6,746 bases of DNA, from contig DEJV01000056.1 of NCBI GenBank assembly GCA_002353525.1, positions 12,204-18,949 on the forward strand, written 5' to 3'. The DNA is from Prevotella sp. UBA2739 (GTDB lineage: Bacteria; Bacteroidota; Bacteroidia; Bacteroidales; Bacteroidaceae). Positions 1 to 6,228 of this stretch are shown here, in pieces. The notes below the pieces were generated by a model that ran no database searches, was not told the DNA's origin, and worked only from the letters and a program-made list of their open reading frames with translations. Position numbers and translations under genes: made by a program. The first letter of the stretch is position 1. Every line of letters begins with the position of its first letter.

Positions 1-2
1 AC

Positions 3-86
3 CTCTGCAAGATGCGCGATGAGCTGGTGACCCTGAACATCGTTCCTCCCATCAGCGAGTGGAACAAGATTAACCCGAACCTCTAA
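3..86 (+). CDS. C-terminal 27 codons of an unrecognised gene (partial)
   Basis: One frame is open from the window edge to a TAA at 84-86 and reads LCKMRDELVTLNIVPP, then ISEWNKINPNL. The other two forward frames stop within the first 30 bases. The peptide has a normal soluble-protein composition and similar codon use to the genes downstream, so it is probably the tail of a real gene that begins before the window. It is too short to assign a family. It is followed by about 200 bp without a gene and then a terminator-like hairpin, so it is probably a separate transcription unit from the sigma-factor locus. Confidence 0.55.
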   Translation, partial: LCKMRDELVTLNIVPPISEWNKINPNL

Positions 87-290
87 GCTTTCATCGAGGA
101 GCCTGGGAGTTGAAAGGATACCATCAGTTATCATTTCCACCTAAAGGGAAAAGGCCCGCAGGCGCCCAGACTCGATGAGTGATGTAAGCTAAGCTGTTTT
201 AGCAACAAGAAAAGATTTCACTGACAGCACGGATGTCTCAACGATGAGGTCCGTGGAGTCAGTGAAATCTGTTTTTCTCTTCTCACGACA
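87..290. other. Intergenic region upstream of the sigma gene
   Basis: No credible gene lies on either strand here. A minus-strand open frame crosses the region but is the shadow of the sigma gene. The main structure is the hairpin at 213-270 with its T-tract. A weaker 5-bp inverted repeat (GCTAA at 188-192, TTAGC at 199-203) lies just before it. I searched for the Bacteroidetes sigma-ABfr promoter pattern (TTTG near -33, TAnnTTTG near -7) and found no convincing match, so the promoter of the sigma gene is not located. Confidence 0.6.
213..281 (+). terminator. Long hairpin plus T-tract before the sigma gene
   Basis: AGATTTCACTGAC (213-225) and GTCAGTGAAATCT (258-270) form a perfect 13-bp inverted repeat. 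After a 2x2 internal mismatch, CACGGA (228-233) pairs with TCCGTG (250-255). CTC (237-239) and GAG (246-248) can close a small apical loop. TTTTTCTCTT (272-281) follows, giving the layout of an intrinsic terminator. It ends about 10 nt before the ATG of the sigma gene. It may terminate the upstream gene, attenuate the sigma transcript, or be an intergenic palindromic repeat that acts as a terminator. The pairing is seen directly; the function is inferred. Confidence 0.7.
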
Positions 291-803
291 ATGAACCTCG
301 AAGAACACTTCCTTGCCCACTATCGCCCACTGTGTCTCTATGCCCTCCACTACGTTCAAGACGTAGACACGGCTGAAGACGTGGTGCAGGACGCCTTTGT
401 GGGACTGATAGAAAAAGAGAAAGAGGGGGCCGCGGTGGGCAACGTCAGGGCCTACCTCTACGCGATGGTGCGCAACCGGTGTGTTGACCTCATCCGCAAG
501 GCGAGACACGCCGACATTGACGGCGACGTAAGTCCGCAAGACCTGAGCGGCAGCATCAGCGACGAGGAGGCACAGGAGCGATCGCTGCATGAGGCCGAAC
601 TGTGGACAGCCATCGACGCACTGCCCCCACGCTGCCGCGAGGTGTTCCTGCGGGCCAAGCGTGACGGCATGACATACAGCGAGATAGCACGCACGATGGG
701 CATAGCCGAAAAGACCGTGGAACACCAGATGAGCAAGGCACTGAAGACGCTGCGCGGCAAGAAAGACGACTACTTCTACACCATGCTGCTGATGACGGCA
801 TGA
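291..803 (+). CDS. FecI-type ECF RNA polymerase sigma factor (Bacteroides expansion type)
   Basis: This 170-aa protein has the two-domain form of extracytoplasmic-function sigma factors. Region 2 spans about residues 8-73: YRPLCLYALHYVQD, then AEDVVQDAFVGLIEK, then NVRAYLYAMVRNRCVDLIRK, which covers the -10 recognition part. A variable acidic linker (about 74-100) leads to region 4 (about 103-156), with ALPPRCREVFL and the -35-binding helix-turn-helix MTYSEIARTMGIAEKTVEHQ. Length and motifs match the Bacteroidetes sigma-70 family expanded alongside FecR/TonB-receptor loci. The ATG at 291 is the first in-frame ATG after a TGA at 222-224. No Shine-Dalgarno is seen, as usual in this phylum. The protein is expected to direct core RNA polymerase to the promoter of the receptor locus and to be held by the FecR-like protein encoded at 5401-6228. 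The family call is strong; the partner is inferred from context. Confidence 0.93.
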   Translation: MNLEEHFLAHYRPLCLYALHYVQDVDTAEDVVQDAFVGLIEKEKEGAAVGNVRAYLYAMVRNRCVDLIRKARHADIDGDVSPQDLSGSISDEEAQERSLHEAELWTAIDALPPRCREVFLRAKRDGMTYSEIARTMGIAEKTVEHQMSKALKTLRGKKDDYFYTMLLMTA

Positions 804-928
804 GAAGGGGCTGATGCACCCGGAAGGGAGAGGGCCTGAAAAAAAACGAGATGCGGAATGGGGGGAAATGCGTTTTCCACGTCATAGCATTGATGACAAA
901 AAAGGAAAACCACCAAGAAAAGAAGAAC
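804..928. other. Sigma-receptor intergenic gap, possible regulated promoter region
   Basis: This 125-bp gap is the largest inside the locus. It contains an A8 run (839-846), a G6 run (860-865), a small inverted repeat GGAAA/TTTCC (864-868 and 874-878), and an A-rich tract just before the receptor ATG. TAGCATTG at 885-892 is one mismatch from the Bacteroidetes -7 element TAnnTTTG, but no good -33 element is visible at the right distance. The gap is the natural place for a promoter recognised by the upstream sigma factor, as in other FecI-receptor loci. I cannot identify that promoter. Confidence 0.35.
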
Positions 929-3685
929 ATGAAACTGAAAGACCTGCTACGAGCAGTGGTTTATGTAACAATGATGACGCTGCCGTGCCAGCGAGCCTCG
1001 GCCCAGGCCGAAAGCTCGCTGCGCCAGCAGATGGAAATCGTGAAAAACGAGCACCACGTGAACTTTGTCTATGACGCATCGCTCAACCTAGACCGCCCAC
1101 ACCGGGGCGGAGCCATCGGCGGTGTGCAGCTGAAGGAAGCCCTGCGGCGACTGTTTGGCGGAACGGACATCGAATGGAGCGTGAAGGGAGCCTACGTGAT
1201 GCTGAAGACCCAGACAAAGGCAACCCCCAGGCCAACGGCACAACGCCACACGGTGAGCGGCTACGTGCGCGACGAGCACGGCGAGACACTGCTCAACGCC
1301 GCCATCTACGACGCGACGACCCACACTGGCACCATGACAAACGAGCATGGATTCTACTCGCTCACGTTGCCTGAGGGTTCGCACGAGCTTCGCATCTCGT
1401 TCATAGGCTACGACACCCACCGAGAACGCATCAGCCTGAACAGCAACCGACAGCTCGACGTTGTCCTGAAAGAGGGTACGATGTTGGACGAAGTGGTGGT
1501 GACGGCCGACATGAGCTCGCCCGTGGTGGGCACGCAGATGGGCAAGCGGTCGCTCTCGGCCAACGACATCAAGACGGAGTTTGCACTGTTCTCTTCGCCC
1601 GACGTGGTGAAGGCCCTGCAAAGACTCTCGGGTGTGCAAGAGGGCATCGAGCTGGCCTCGGGGCTGTATGTGCACGGAGGCAACAACGACGAGAACCTGT
1701 TCCTGCTGGACGGCACCCCACTCTATCAGGTCAACCACTCGCTGGGACTCTTCTCGTCGTTCAACACCGATGTGGTGAAGAACGTAGACTTCTACAAGAG
1801 TGGCTTTCCGGCGCGCTACGGAGGCAGGTTGTCGAGTGTGGCCGACGTGCGCACCAATGACGGCAACTGGCAACAGCTGCACGGCTGCTACCGCTTAGGG
1901 CTGCTTGACGGCTCGGTGCAGATGGACGGGCCCATCAGGCTGAAAAGCGACCGGCAGCACGAGGCACGGGGCGAGGTGCGCGGCACCGACTTCGGCACAT
2001 CGTTCAACGTAGGGCTGCGACGCTCGTGGCTCGACCTGCTGACACGGCCCGCCTTTGCCATAGCCAATCACTACAACGACGAGGAGAAAATCAGCCTGAG
2101 CTATGCCTTCCACGACCTCAACCTGAAGCTGACACACCTGTTCAGCCGCCGCTCGCAGCTGAGCCTGAGCGTCTATTCGGGCCGCGACATGCTGCGCGCC
2201 CGCAACGACTGGCACGAAGATGCCGGAAGCAGCGAAGTCTTTGACGAGCACAACGAGACGAAGTTCAGCTGGGGCAACGTCAACGCCGCCATCAGCTGGC
2301 GCTACCAGCTGACGCCACAACTGCTGGCCAACTTCACCGCCGTCTACACCCACAACCACTCGCAGCTGAAGACGCGAGAAGACGACAGCACCACCGACAA
2401 GGACGGGGTCCAGACGGAGCACTACCTCACCGACTTCCACTACCTGTCGGCCATCTACGACGCCGGCTATCGCACAGAATTCGACTACCGCCCCTCGCCA
2501 CGCCACCACATCCGCTTCGGCCACGACTACACATGCCACGTGTTTCGCCCACAGACACAGGGACTGACCAACCTGTGGAGCAGCTTCACCACGGCCGACA
2601 CGCTGACCACCAAGGGCCGCAACCGCCACACGGTGCACGAAGCCACCGTCTACGGCGAAGACCTGCTGACACTCTCAGACCGATGGAGCATGAACGGCGG
2701 ACTGAACGTGTCGCTATTCAGCGTGGACAACTACCTGTTTTTCCATGCTGACCCACGCCTGGCCCTGAAATACCAGGTGGCCGACAACCTCTCGGTGAAA
2801 GCCTCCTACACCATGATGTCGCAGTATGTGCACAAAATCAGCAACGCCATGATTGACCTGCCCACCGACTACTGGGTGCCCATCACCCGGCGGCTGCGCC
2901 CCATGTACTCACACCAGATGGCGATGGGAGCTTACTGGCAGCCGCATCGACAGTGGCTGCTGTCGGTAGAAGGCTACTACAAACGGTCGCACCACCTGCT
3001 GCAATACAACAGCTGGGCCGGACTGGTGCCGCCAGCCGGACAGTGGGACAAGCACGTGATGGACGGACAAGGACGCTACTATGGCCTGGAGGTCGACGCG
3101 ACCTACCACGGACACAGGCTGCGCCTCGATGCGGCCTACACGCTGTCGTGGAACGAGCGGCGCTTCGACGAGTTCTACGACCAATGGTACTACGACAAGT
3201 TTGACAACCGCCACAAGGTGAACCTCTCGCTGCGCTACCAGATAGGGAAAAAGGCAGAGATGTTTGCGGCATGGACCTATCACACAGGCAACCATCTCAC
3301 CTTTCCCACGCAATATGTGCAGCTGCCAGAACTGCCCGACGGCAAGCCCGCCTCGGTGGAGGCCTTCGAGCGACAAGGCTACCTGACAGGCGAAGAGGCG
3401 AACGCGGCCTTCATCTATGAACGGCCCAATAACATCACCCTGCCGGCCTACCACCGATTGGACATCGGCTTCAACTTCCACCACACCACGAAGCACGGAC
3501 ACGAACGCATCTGGAACATCTCGGTATACAACGCCTACTGCCATCTGAACCCGCTTTGGGTGGACATTGAGTATCGTGAACGAAAGATCGACGAGGTGAA
3601 TCTGGCCGATCAGCAGCGCTTCAAGCTGAAACCTAGGGCATTCATTCCGGTGATACCATCGTTCAGCTACACCATCAAGTTCTGA
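929..3685 (+). CDS. TonB-dependent outer-membrane receptor with STN signalling domain (FecA-like transducer)
   Basis: The protein has 918 aa from the chosen start. Residues 1-25 form a signal peptide (MKLKDLL, hydrophobic core, ASA before Gln26). Residues about 29-93 form a secretin/TonB short N-terminal (STN) domain, containing VNFVYDASLNL, LKEALRRLFGGTDIEW and AYVMLK. Residues about 107-182 are a carboxypeptidase-regulatory-like beta domain (VSGYVRDEHGETLLNA, ISFIGYDTH). A TonB-box-like LDEVVVTAD lies at 186-194. The plug follows (about 195-312: LYVHGGNNDENLFLLDGTPL, then FYKSGFPARYGGRLSS), then a roughly 600-residue barrel ending in aromatic YTIKF. The frame is open back to an ATG at 851, but 929 begins a clean signal peptide and follows an A-rich leader. 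The STN domain marks receptors that signal to a FecR-type anti-sigma factor, which fits the sigma gene upstream and FecR downstream. The ligand is unknown. The adjacent DUF4249 lipoprotein, and the absence of a SusD gene here, argue against a standard glycan-utilisation locus. Confidence 0.93.
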   Translation: MKLKDLLRAVVYVTMMTLPCQRASAQAESSLRQQMEIVKNEHHVNFVYDASLNLDRPHRGGAIGGVQLKEALRRLFGGTDIEWSVKGAYVMLKTQTKATPRPTAQRHTVSGYVRDEHGETLLNAAIYDATTHTGTMTNEHGFYSLTLPEGSHELRISFIGYDTHRERISLNSNRQLDVVLKEGTMLDEVVVTADMSSPVVGTQMGKRSLSANDIKTEFALFSSPDVVKALQRLSGVQEGIELASGLYVHGGNNDENLFLLDGTPLYQVNHSLGLFSSFNTDVVKNVDFYKSGFPARYGGRLSSVADVRTNDGNWQQLHGCYRLGLLDGSVQMDGPIRLKSDRQHEARGEVRGTDFGTSFNVGLRRSWLDLLTRPAFAIANHYNDEEKISLSYAFHDLNLKLTHLFSRRSQLSLSVYSGRDMLRARNDWHEDAGSSEVFDEHNETKFSWGNVNAAISWRYQLTPQLLANFTAVYTHNHSQLKTREDDSTTDKDGVQTEHYLTDFHYLSAIYDAGYRTEFDYRPSPRHHIRFGHDYTCHVFRPQTQGLTNLWSSFTTADTLTTKGRNRHTVHEATVYGEDLLTLSDRWSMNGGLNVSLFSVDNYLFFHADPRLALKYQVADNLSVKASYTMMSQYVHKISNAMIDLPTDYWVPITRRLRPMYSHQMAMGAYWQPHRQWLLSVEGYYKRSHHLLQYNSWAGLVPPAGQWDKHVMDGQGRYYGLEVDATYHGHRLRLDAAYTLSWNERRFDEFYDQWYYDKFDNRHKVNLSLRYQIGKKAEMFAAWTYHTGNHLTFPTQYVQLPELPDGKPASVEAFERQGYLTGEEANAAFIYERPNNITLPAYHRLDIGFNFHHTTKHGHERIWNISVYNAYCHLNPLWVDIEYRERKIDEVNLADQQRFKLKPRAFIPVIPSFSYTIKF

Positions 3686-3704
3686 GCAAAAGAAGGTTGT
3701 TTGT

Positions 3705-3736
3705 AATTATGAATTATAAGTTATGAATTATGAATA
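3705..3736 (+). repeat. ATGAATTAT-type short tandem repeat before the DUF4249 gene
   Basis: In the 44-bp gap between receptor and DUF4249 gene, ATGAATTAT occurs at 3709-3717 and 3723-3731, with a partial third unit (ATGAATA) at 3730-3736. The spacing is 14 then 7 bases. The tract is AT-rich against otherwise GC-rich surroundings. It creates three ATGs (3709, 3723, 3730). The first two open only 5- and 4-codon frames (MNYKL and MNYE). Only 3730 leads into the lipoprotein. Similar AATTATGAATTATGA tracts are, from memory, common between genes in Bacteroides and Prevotella. No function is claimed. Confidence 0.6.
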
Positions 3737-4803
3737 GGAATACGAACATCACAAAGTACATGCTGCTTGTGTGCATGTTGCTGGCAGTGAGTGGTTGCCG
3801 CGATGACTTCGACCTCGACGACATCAGCAACAAAGAGAAACTGGTGGTCTACTGTCTGCCATCGACAACAGGAACCACCTATATCAGCGTGACCAACAGC
3901 ATGGCCATAGGCAAACACGCCGAAGCGAACAAGATGAGAGCAGTGGCCGATGCTCAGGTGAGCTATCGGGTGAACGGTGAGACCAAAGAAGTGGGACAGA
4001 AAGCTGACGGAACATTCTACACCGACACGCCCCACCACGCTGGCGACTGCGTAGAACTGACGGTGACGCATCCCCGCTATGGCACCGCGACAGCATCGGC
4101 AGTGGTGCCCGAGAGCATACCCGTGAGACTGGATCGTGTGCAGAAAGTGAGTTTGTTTGACGAAGACTACATGAGCACACGCGACTACTACCAACTGGCG
4201 GCCACCTTCACCGACCCAGTAGAGAGCAAGGACTACTATGCCGTGACCGTGAGGGTAAAGCACTACAAAGGGGATGCCTACGGCGAGCTGGTGAACGAGA
4301 ACGGATCCAGGACGCTATGGATTCCGAATGACTACAACGACTACCTCTATTGGAAAGAGCAATATCCACAGGCCGAATGGACCTGCGAGATAAGCGACTC
4401 GGTAGTTGAAACCAAGACCATCTACACTGCCAAGGAACCACTGCTCAACACGCTGACCGACATCGACACCGACTTCGGCTACGAGAACAGCTTCTACGGC
4501 AACTTCTACATTTTCAACGACGCGACCATCAACGGGCAGACCTACACACTGCACCTGAACACCGACAGTTTTGGCTACGGAGGCGCCTTCAACTTTTGGC
4601 ACAAATACCAGGTGGTGCTCTACAGGCTGACACCCGAATACTACCACTTCCTGAAGTCGCTCAACGACGTGGAGAACAACGATCTGGCGCAAGCGGGATT
4701 CTCGCTGGTGTCGCCTACACTCCACAACATCAGTGGCGGTTTCGGACTGCTTGGTGCCAGTAACTCTTCTGAAAGCGAATGGATGGCGCTGGACAACGAG
4801 TGA
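3730..4803 (+). CDS. DUF4249-family surface lipoprotein, receptor partner
   Basis: This 357-aa protein starts with a lipoprotein signal peptide: polar n-region (NRNTNITK), hydrophobic stretch, and lipobox AVSGC with the lipidated Cys at residue 23. The next residues, RDDFDLDD, resemble the acidic lipoprotein export signal of Bacteroidetes, which sends lipoproteins to the outer face of the outer membrane. An immunoglobulin-like beta region follows (about residues 36-130: KLVVYCLP, ISVTNSMAIG, AQVSYRVNG). The C-terminal part has the aromatic and NI-GGFG features I associate with DUF4249 (TYTLHLNTDSFGYG, NDLAQAGFSLVSPTLHNISG, then GFGLLGAS). The start at 3730 keeps a positively charged n-region; an upstream in-frame ATG at 3709 is cut off by a TGA. 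DUF4249 genes typically sit beside TonB-dependent receptors, so a lid or ligand-capture role with the preceding receptor is likely. That role is an inference, and the family has no defined biochemical function that I know. Confidence 0.85.
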   Translation: MNRNTNITKYMLLVCMLLAVSGCRDDFDLDDISNKEKLVVYCLPSTTGTTYISVTNSMAIGKHAEANKMRAVADAQVSYRVNGETKEVGQKADGTFYTDTPHHAGDCVELTVTHPRYGTATASAVVPESIPVRLDRVQKVSLFDEDYMSTRDYYQLAATFTDPVESKDYYAVTVRVKHYKGDAYGELVNENGSRTLWIPNDYNDYLYWKEQYPQAEWTCEISDSVVETKTIYTAKEPLLNTLTDIDTDFGYENSFYGNFYIFNDATINGQTYTLHLNTDSFGYGGAFNFWHKYQVVLYRLTPEYYHFLKSLNDVENNDLAQAGFSLVSPTLHNISGGFGLLGASNSSESEWMALDNE

Positions 4804-4828
4804 TGAAGAGTACAAAAAAGGACAAGTC

Positions 4829-5404
4829 ATGAATTATAAGAGTATCATTCTGTTGTTGCTGCTGACAGCATCATGCAACAACGAAGAAGACCTTGTCATT
4901 GAGGAGGACGTCAGCACCACGACACGTCAGCTCTGCCTGCTTGTAGAGAATACTAAAGGCGATGACCTCATCAGCGATGACAGCGACATCAGCATGGTGA
5001 ACGTAGCCACCCTGCAACCCATTGACTTCCGTTTGGAACAAATGACCGACCGAGACGAGATGCACCGATGGAATGGACGGCACTGCCTGTTGTTCCATAC
5101 GCCTAAGCCCTTTCGCATGCCCGGCCAAGCGGAACACATCTACAAACTGGCACCGACAGCACGGGTAAGCATCGACAGCCTGACCCTCGACATCGCCACA
5201 CTCTACGACTACCAAATCAGTCACGAGAACAGGAACGGCGTGTGCGTGGCCAAGGCATACTTCTGGCCCCTGATAACCGATGTGCTGGGCACGCCTCTAC
5301 GCAGCGACACCATACAAATCATCGTGGTGGACGGACAGCCATACCTGAAAGAAGAAAGCGACACACACCCATGGCTTACCACAGACAAGAAAGAAGAGAA
5401 ATGA
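4829..5404 (+). CDS. Small surface lipoprotein of unknown family
   Basis: This 191-aa protein has a very short lipoprotein signal (MNYKSIILLLLLTASC, lipidated Cys16) followed by NNEEDLVIEED, an acidic run that again looks like a Bacteroidetes lipoprotein surface-export signal. The frame stays open upstream to 4733, but that would overlap the DUF4249 gene and bury the signal peptide, so 4829 is chosen. I do not recognise the mature domain. It begins with a beta-like segment (QLCLLVENT), has an Asp/Ser-rich stretch (DDLISDDSDIS), a central FRLEQMTDRDEMHRWNG segment, a conserved-looking AYFWPLITDVLG, and a charged Lys/Glu tail. The gene lies 25 bp after the DUF4249 gene, and its TGA overlaps the ATG of the FecR gene (ATGA at 5401-5404), so its translation is probably coupled to FecR. 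By position it is a likely third surface component of the receptor complex. No enzymatic function is supported. Confidence 0.8.
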   Translation: MNYKSIILLLLLTASCNNEEDLVIEEDVSTTTRQLCLLVENTKGDDLISDDSDISMVNVATLQPIDFRLEQMTDRDEMHRWNGRHCLLFHTPKPFRMPGQAEHIYKLAPTARVSIDSLTLDIATLYDYQISHENRNGVCVAKAYFWPLITDVLGTPLRSDTIQIIVVDGQPYLKEESDTHPWLTTDKKEEK

Positions 5405-6228
5405 AAGAAGAACTGAAACAATTTGTGCTGTACCACTACCAGACAGGCAAGCTGGACACGCGGCAGGCACTTCGCAACGTGAAAGCACGCGTCGGACTTA
5501 AGAATGACAGGCCGACACATGGGGGGCTGTCCGTGCGGTTCTACCGATGGATGGCTGCCGCCGCCATGCTTGCGTTCATCTGCGGCGCCACCTATTTATA
5601 TATTACGCGCGAGAACGCAGAGGTGATGCTGACGGCCGACGATGCGGTTAAAACCATCACTCTGCCCGACAGCACCCACGTCACTCTCGCCCCCCACGCC
5701 ACACTGGCCTACAACCCGCAAAAGCCGCGTTCGGTGAGACTGAGCGGCGATGCCTATTTCAACGTGACACATAGTGAAGCCACTCCGTTCACAGTGGTGA
5801 ACAGCATAGCACAGGTCACCGTGCTGGGCACACAGTTTCAGATAGACGAAGAGGCGGGGCAGACCACCATCTACGTCGCTCAAGGCCGCGTCCGCTTTGG
5901 AAACATAGGCCTCACCCAGGCCATCGTTCTCGGCGCTGGCGAAAAAGCCCTCATCGGCAAACGCCAGCAGCAGCCAGCACACGCGCCAAGCGGCTCGCCC
6001 AACCAGACGGCATGGGCCACAGGCCAAATGCATTTCGAAGACACACCACTGACTGATGTCCTCGCCGACCTCGGCTTCTATTACCACGCCAACTTAAGGT
6101 GCAACCATCCCGAAAGACGACTCTCCGCAGACTTCCACGTGGCCAAAGACAGTCTCGAAGAGATCATTGCACTCATCGAGCAGACGCTCGACGTGAGCAT
6201 CAGTATTGAAAAAACAGATAAACAATGA
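5401..6228 (+). CDS. FecR-like transmembrane anti-sigma factor / sigma regulator
   Basis: This 275-aa protein has a short cytoplasmic N-terminus (about residues 1-47: KEELKQFVLYHYQTGKLDTR), one membrane span (about 48-68, with MAAAAMLAFICGATYLYI), and a periplasmic FecR domain (about 75-170). FecR-type signatures are ITLPDSTHVTLAPHATLAY, VRLSGDAYFNV, PFTVV and VTVLGTQFQI, then VAQGRVRF. A C-terminal DUF4974-like segment (about 208-270: MHFEDTPLTDVLADLGFYY, SLEEIIALIEQTLDVSISI) resembles an STN fold and is where the receptor would be expected to dock. The frame is open to an ATG at 5242, but 5401 sits in an ATGA overlap with the preceding stop and starts at the right distance from the membrane span. 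The protein should link the receptor at 929-3685 to the sigma factor at 291-803. Two oddities are its position downstream of the receptor and its N-terminal sigma-binding segment, which is shorter than the roughly 80 residues usual for the family. Confidence 0.92.
   Translation: MKEELKQFVLYHYQTGKLDTRQALRNVKARVGLKNDRPTHGGLSVRFYRWMAAAAMLAFICGATYLYITRENAEVMLTADDAVKTITLPDSTHVTLAPHATLAYNPQKPRSVRLSGDAYFNVTHSEATPFTVVNSIAQVTVLGTQFQIDEEAGQTTIYVAQGRVRFGNIGLTQAIVLGAGEKALIGKRQQQPAHAPSGSPNQTAWATGQMHFEDTPLTDVLADLGFYYHANLRCNHPERRLSADFHVAKDSLEEIIALIEQTLDVSISIEKTDKQ

Noticed and set aside
87..290. Sigma-ABfr promoter for the sigma gene
   Set aside because: No TTTG / TAnnTTTG pair at suitable spacing. The nearest candidates (TATCATTT, TAAGCTGTTT) have several mismatches.
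189..725. Minus-strand 178-aa open frame over the hairpin and the sigma gene
   Set aside because: It overlaps a well-supported sigma factor and begins inside it. Its C-terminal part is translated from the inverted repeat.
864..878. GGAAA/TTTCC inverted repeat as a terminator
   Set aside because: The stem is only 5 bp, AT-rich and not followed by a T-tract.
851..928. Upstream in-frame starts (851, 893) for the receptor gene
   Set aside because: They would put up to 26 polar and basic residues before the signal peptide. The ATG at 929 begins a normal signal peptide after an A-rich leader.
1088..3544. Long minus-strand open frames opposite the receptor gene (1088-1882, 1895-2638, 2909-3544)
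   Set aside because: They are mirror frames of a strongly coding GC-rich gene, with Val/Gln/His-rich low-information proteins and no recognisable domain.
3697..3722. Separate promoter for the DUF4249 gene (TTTG at 3700-3703)
   Set aside because: No -7 element lies at the right distance, and the 44-bp gap suits continuation of the same operon.
929..4803. SusC/SusD-type polysaccharide-utilisation locus
   Set aside because: The second protein shows DUF4249 features and no SusD-type TPR features, and no glycoside hydrolase or sulfatase gene is present in the window.
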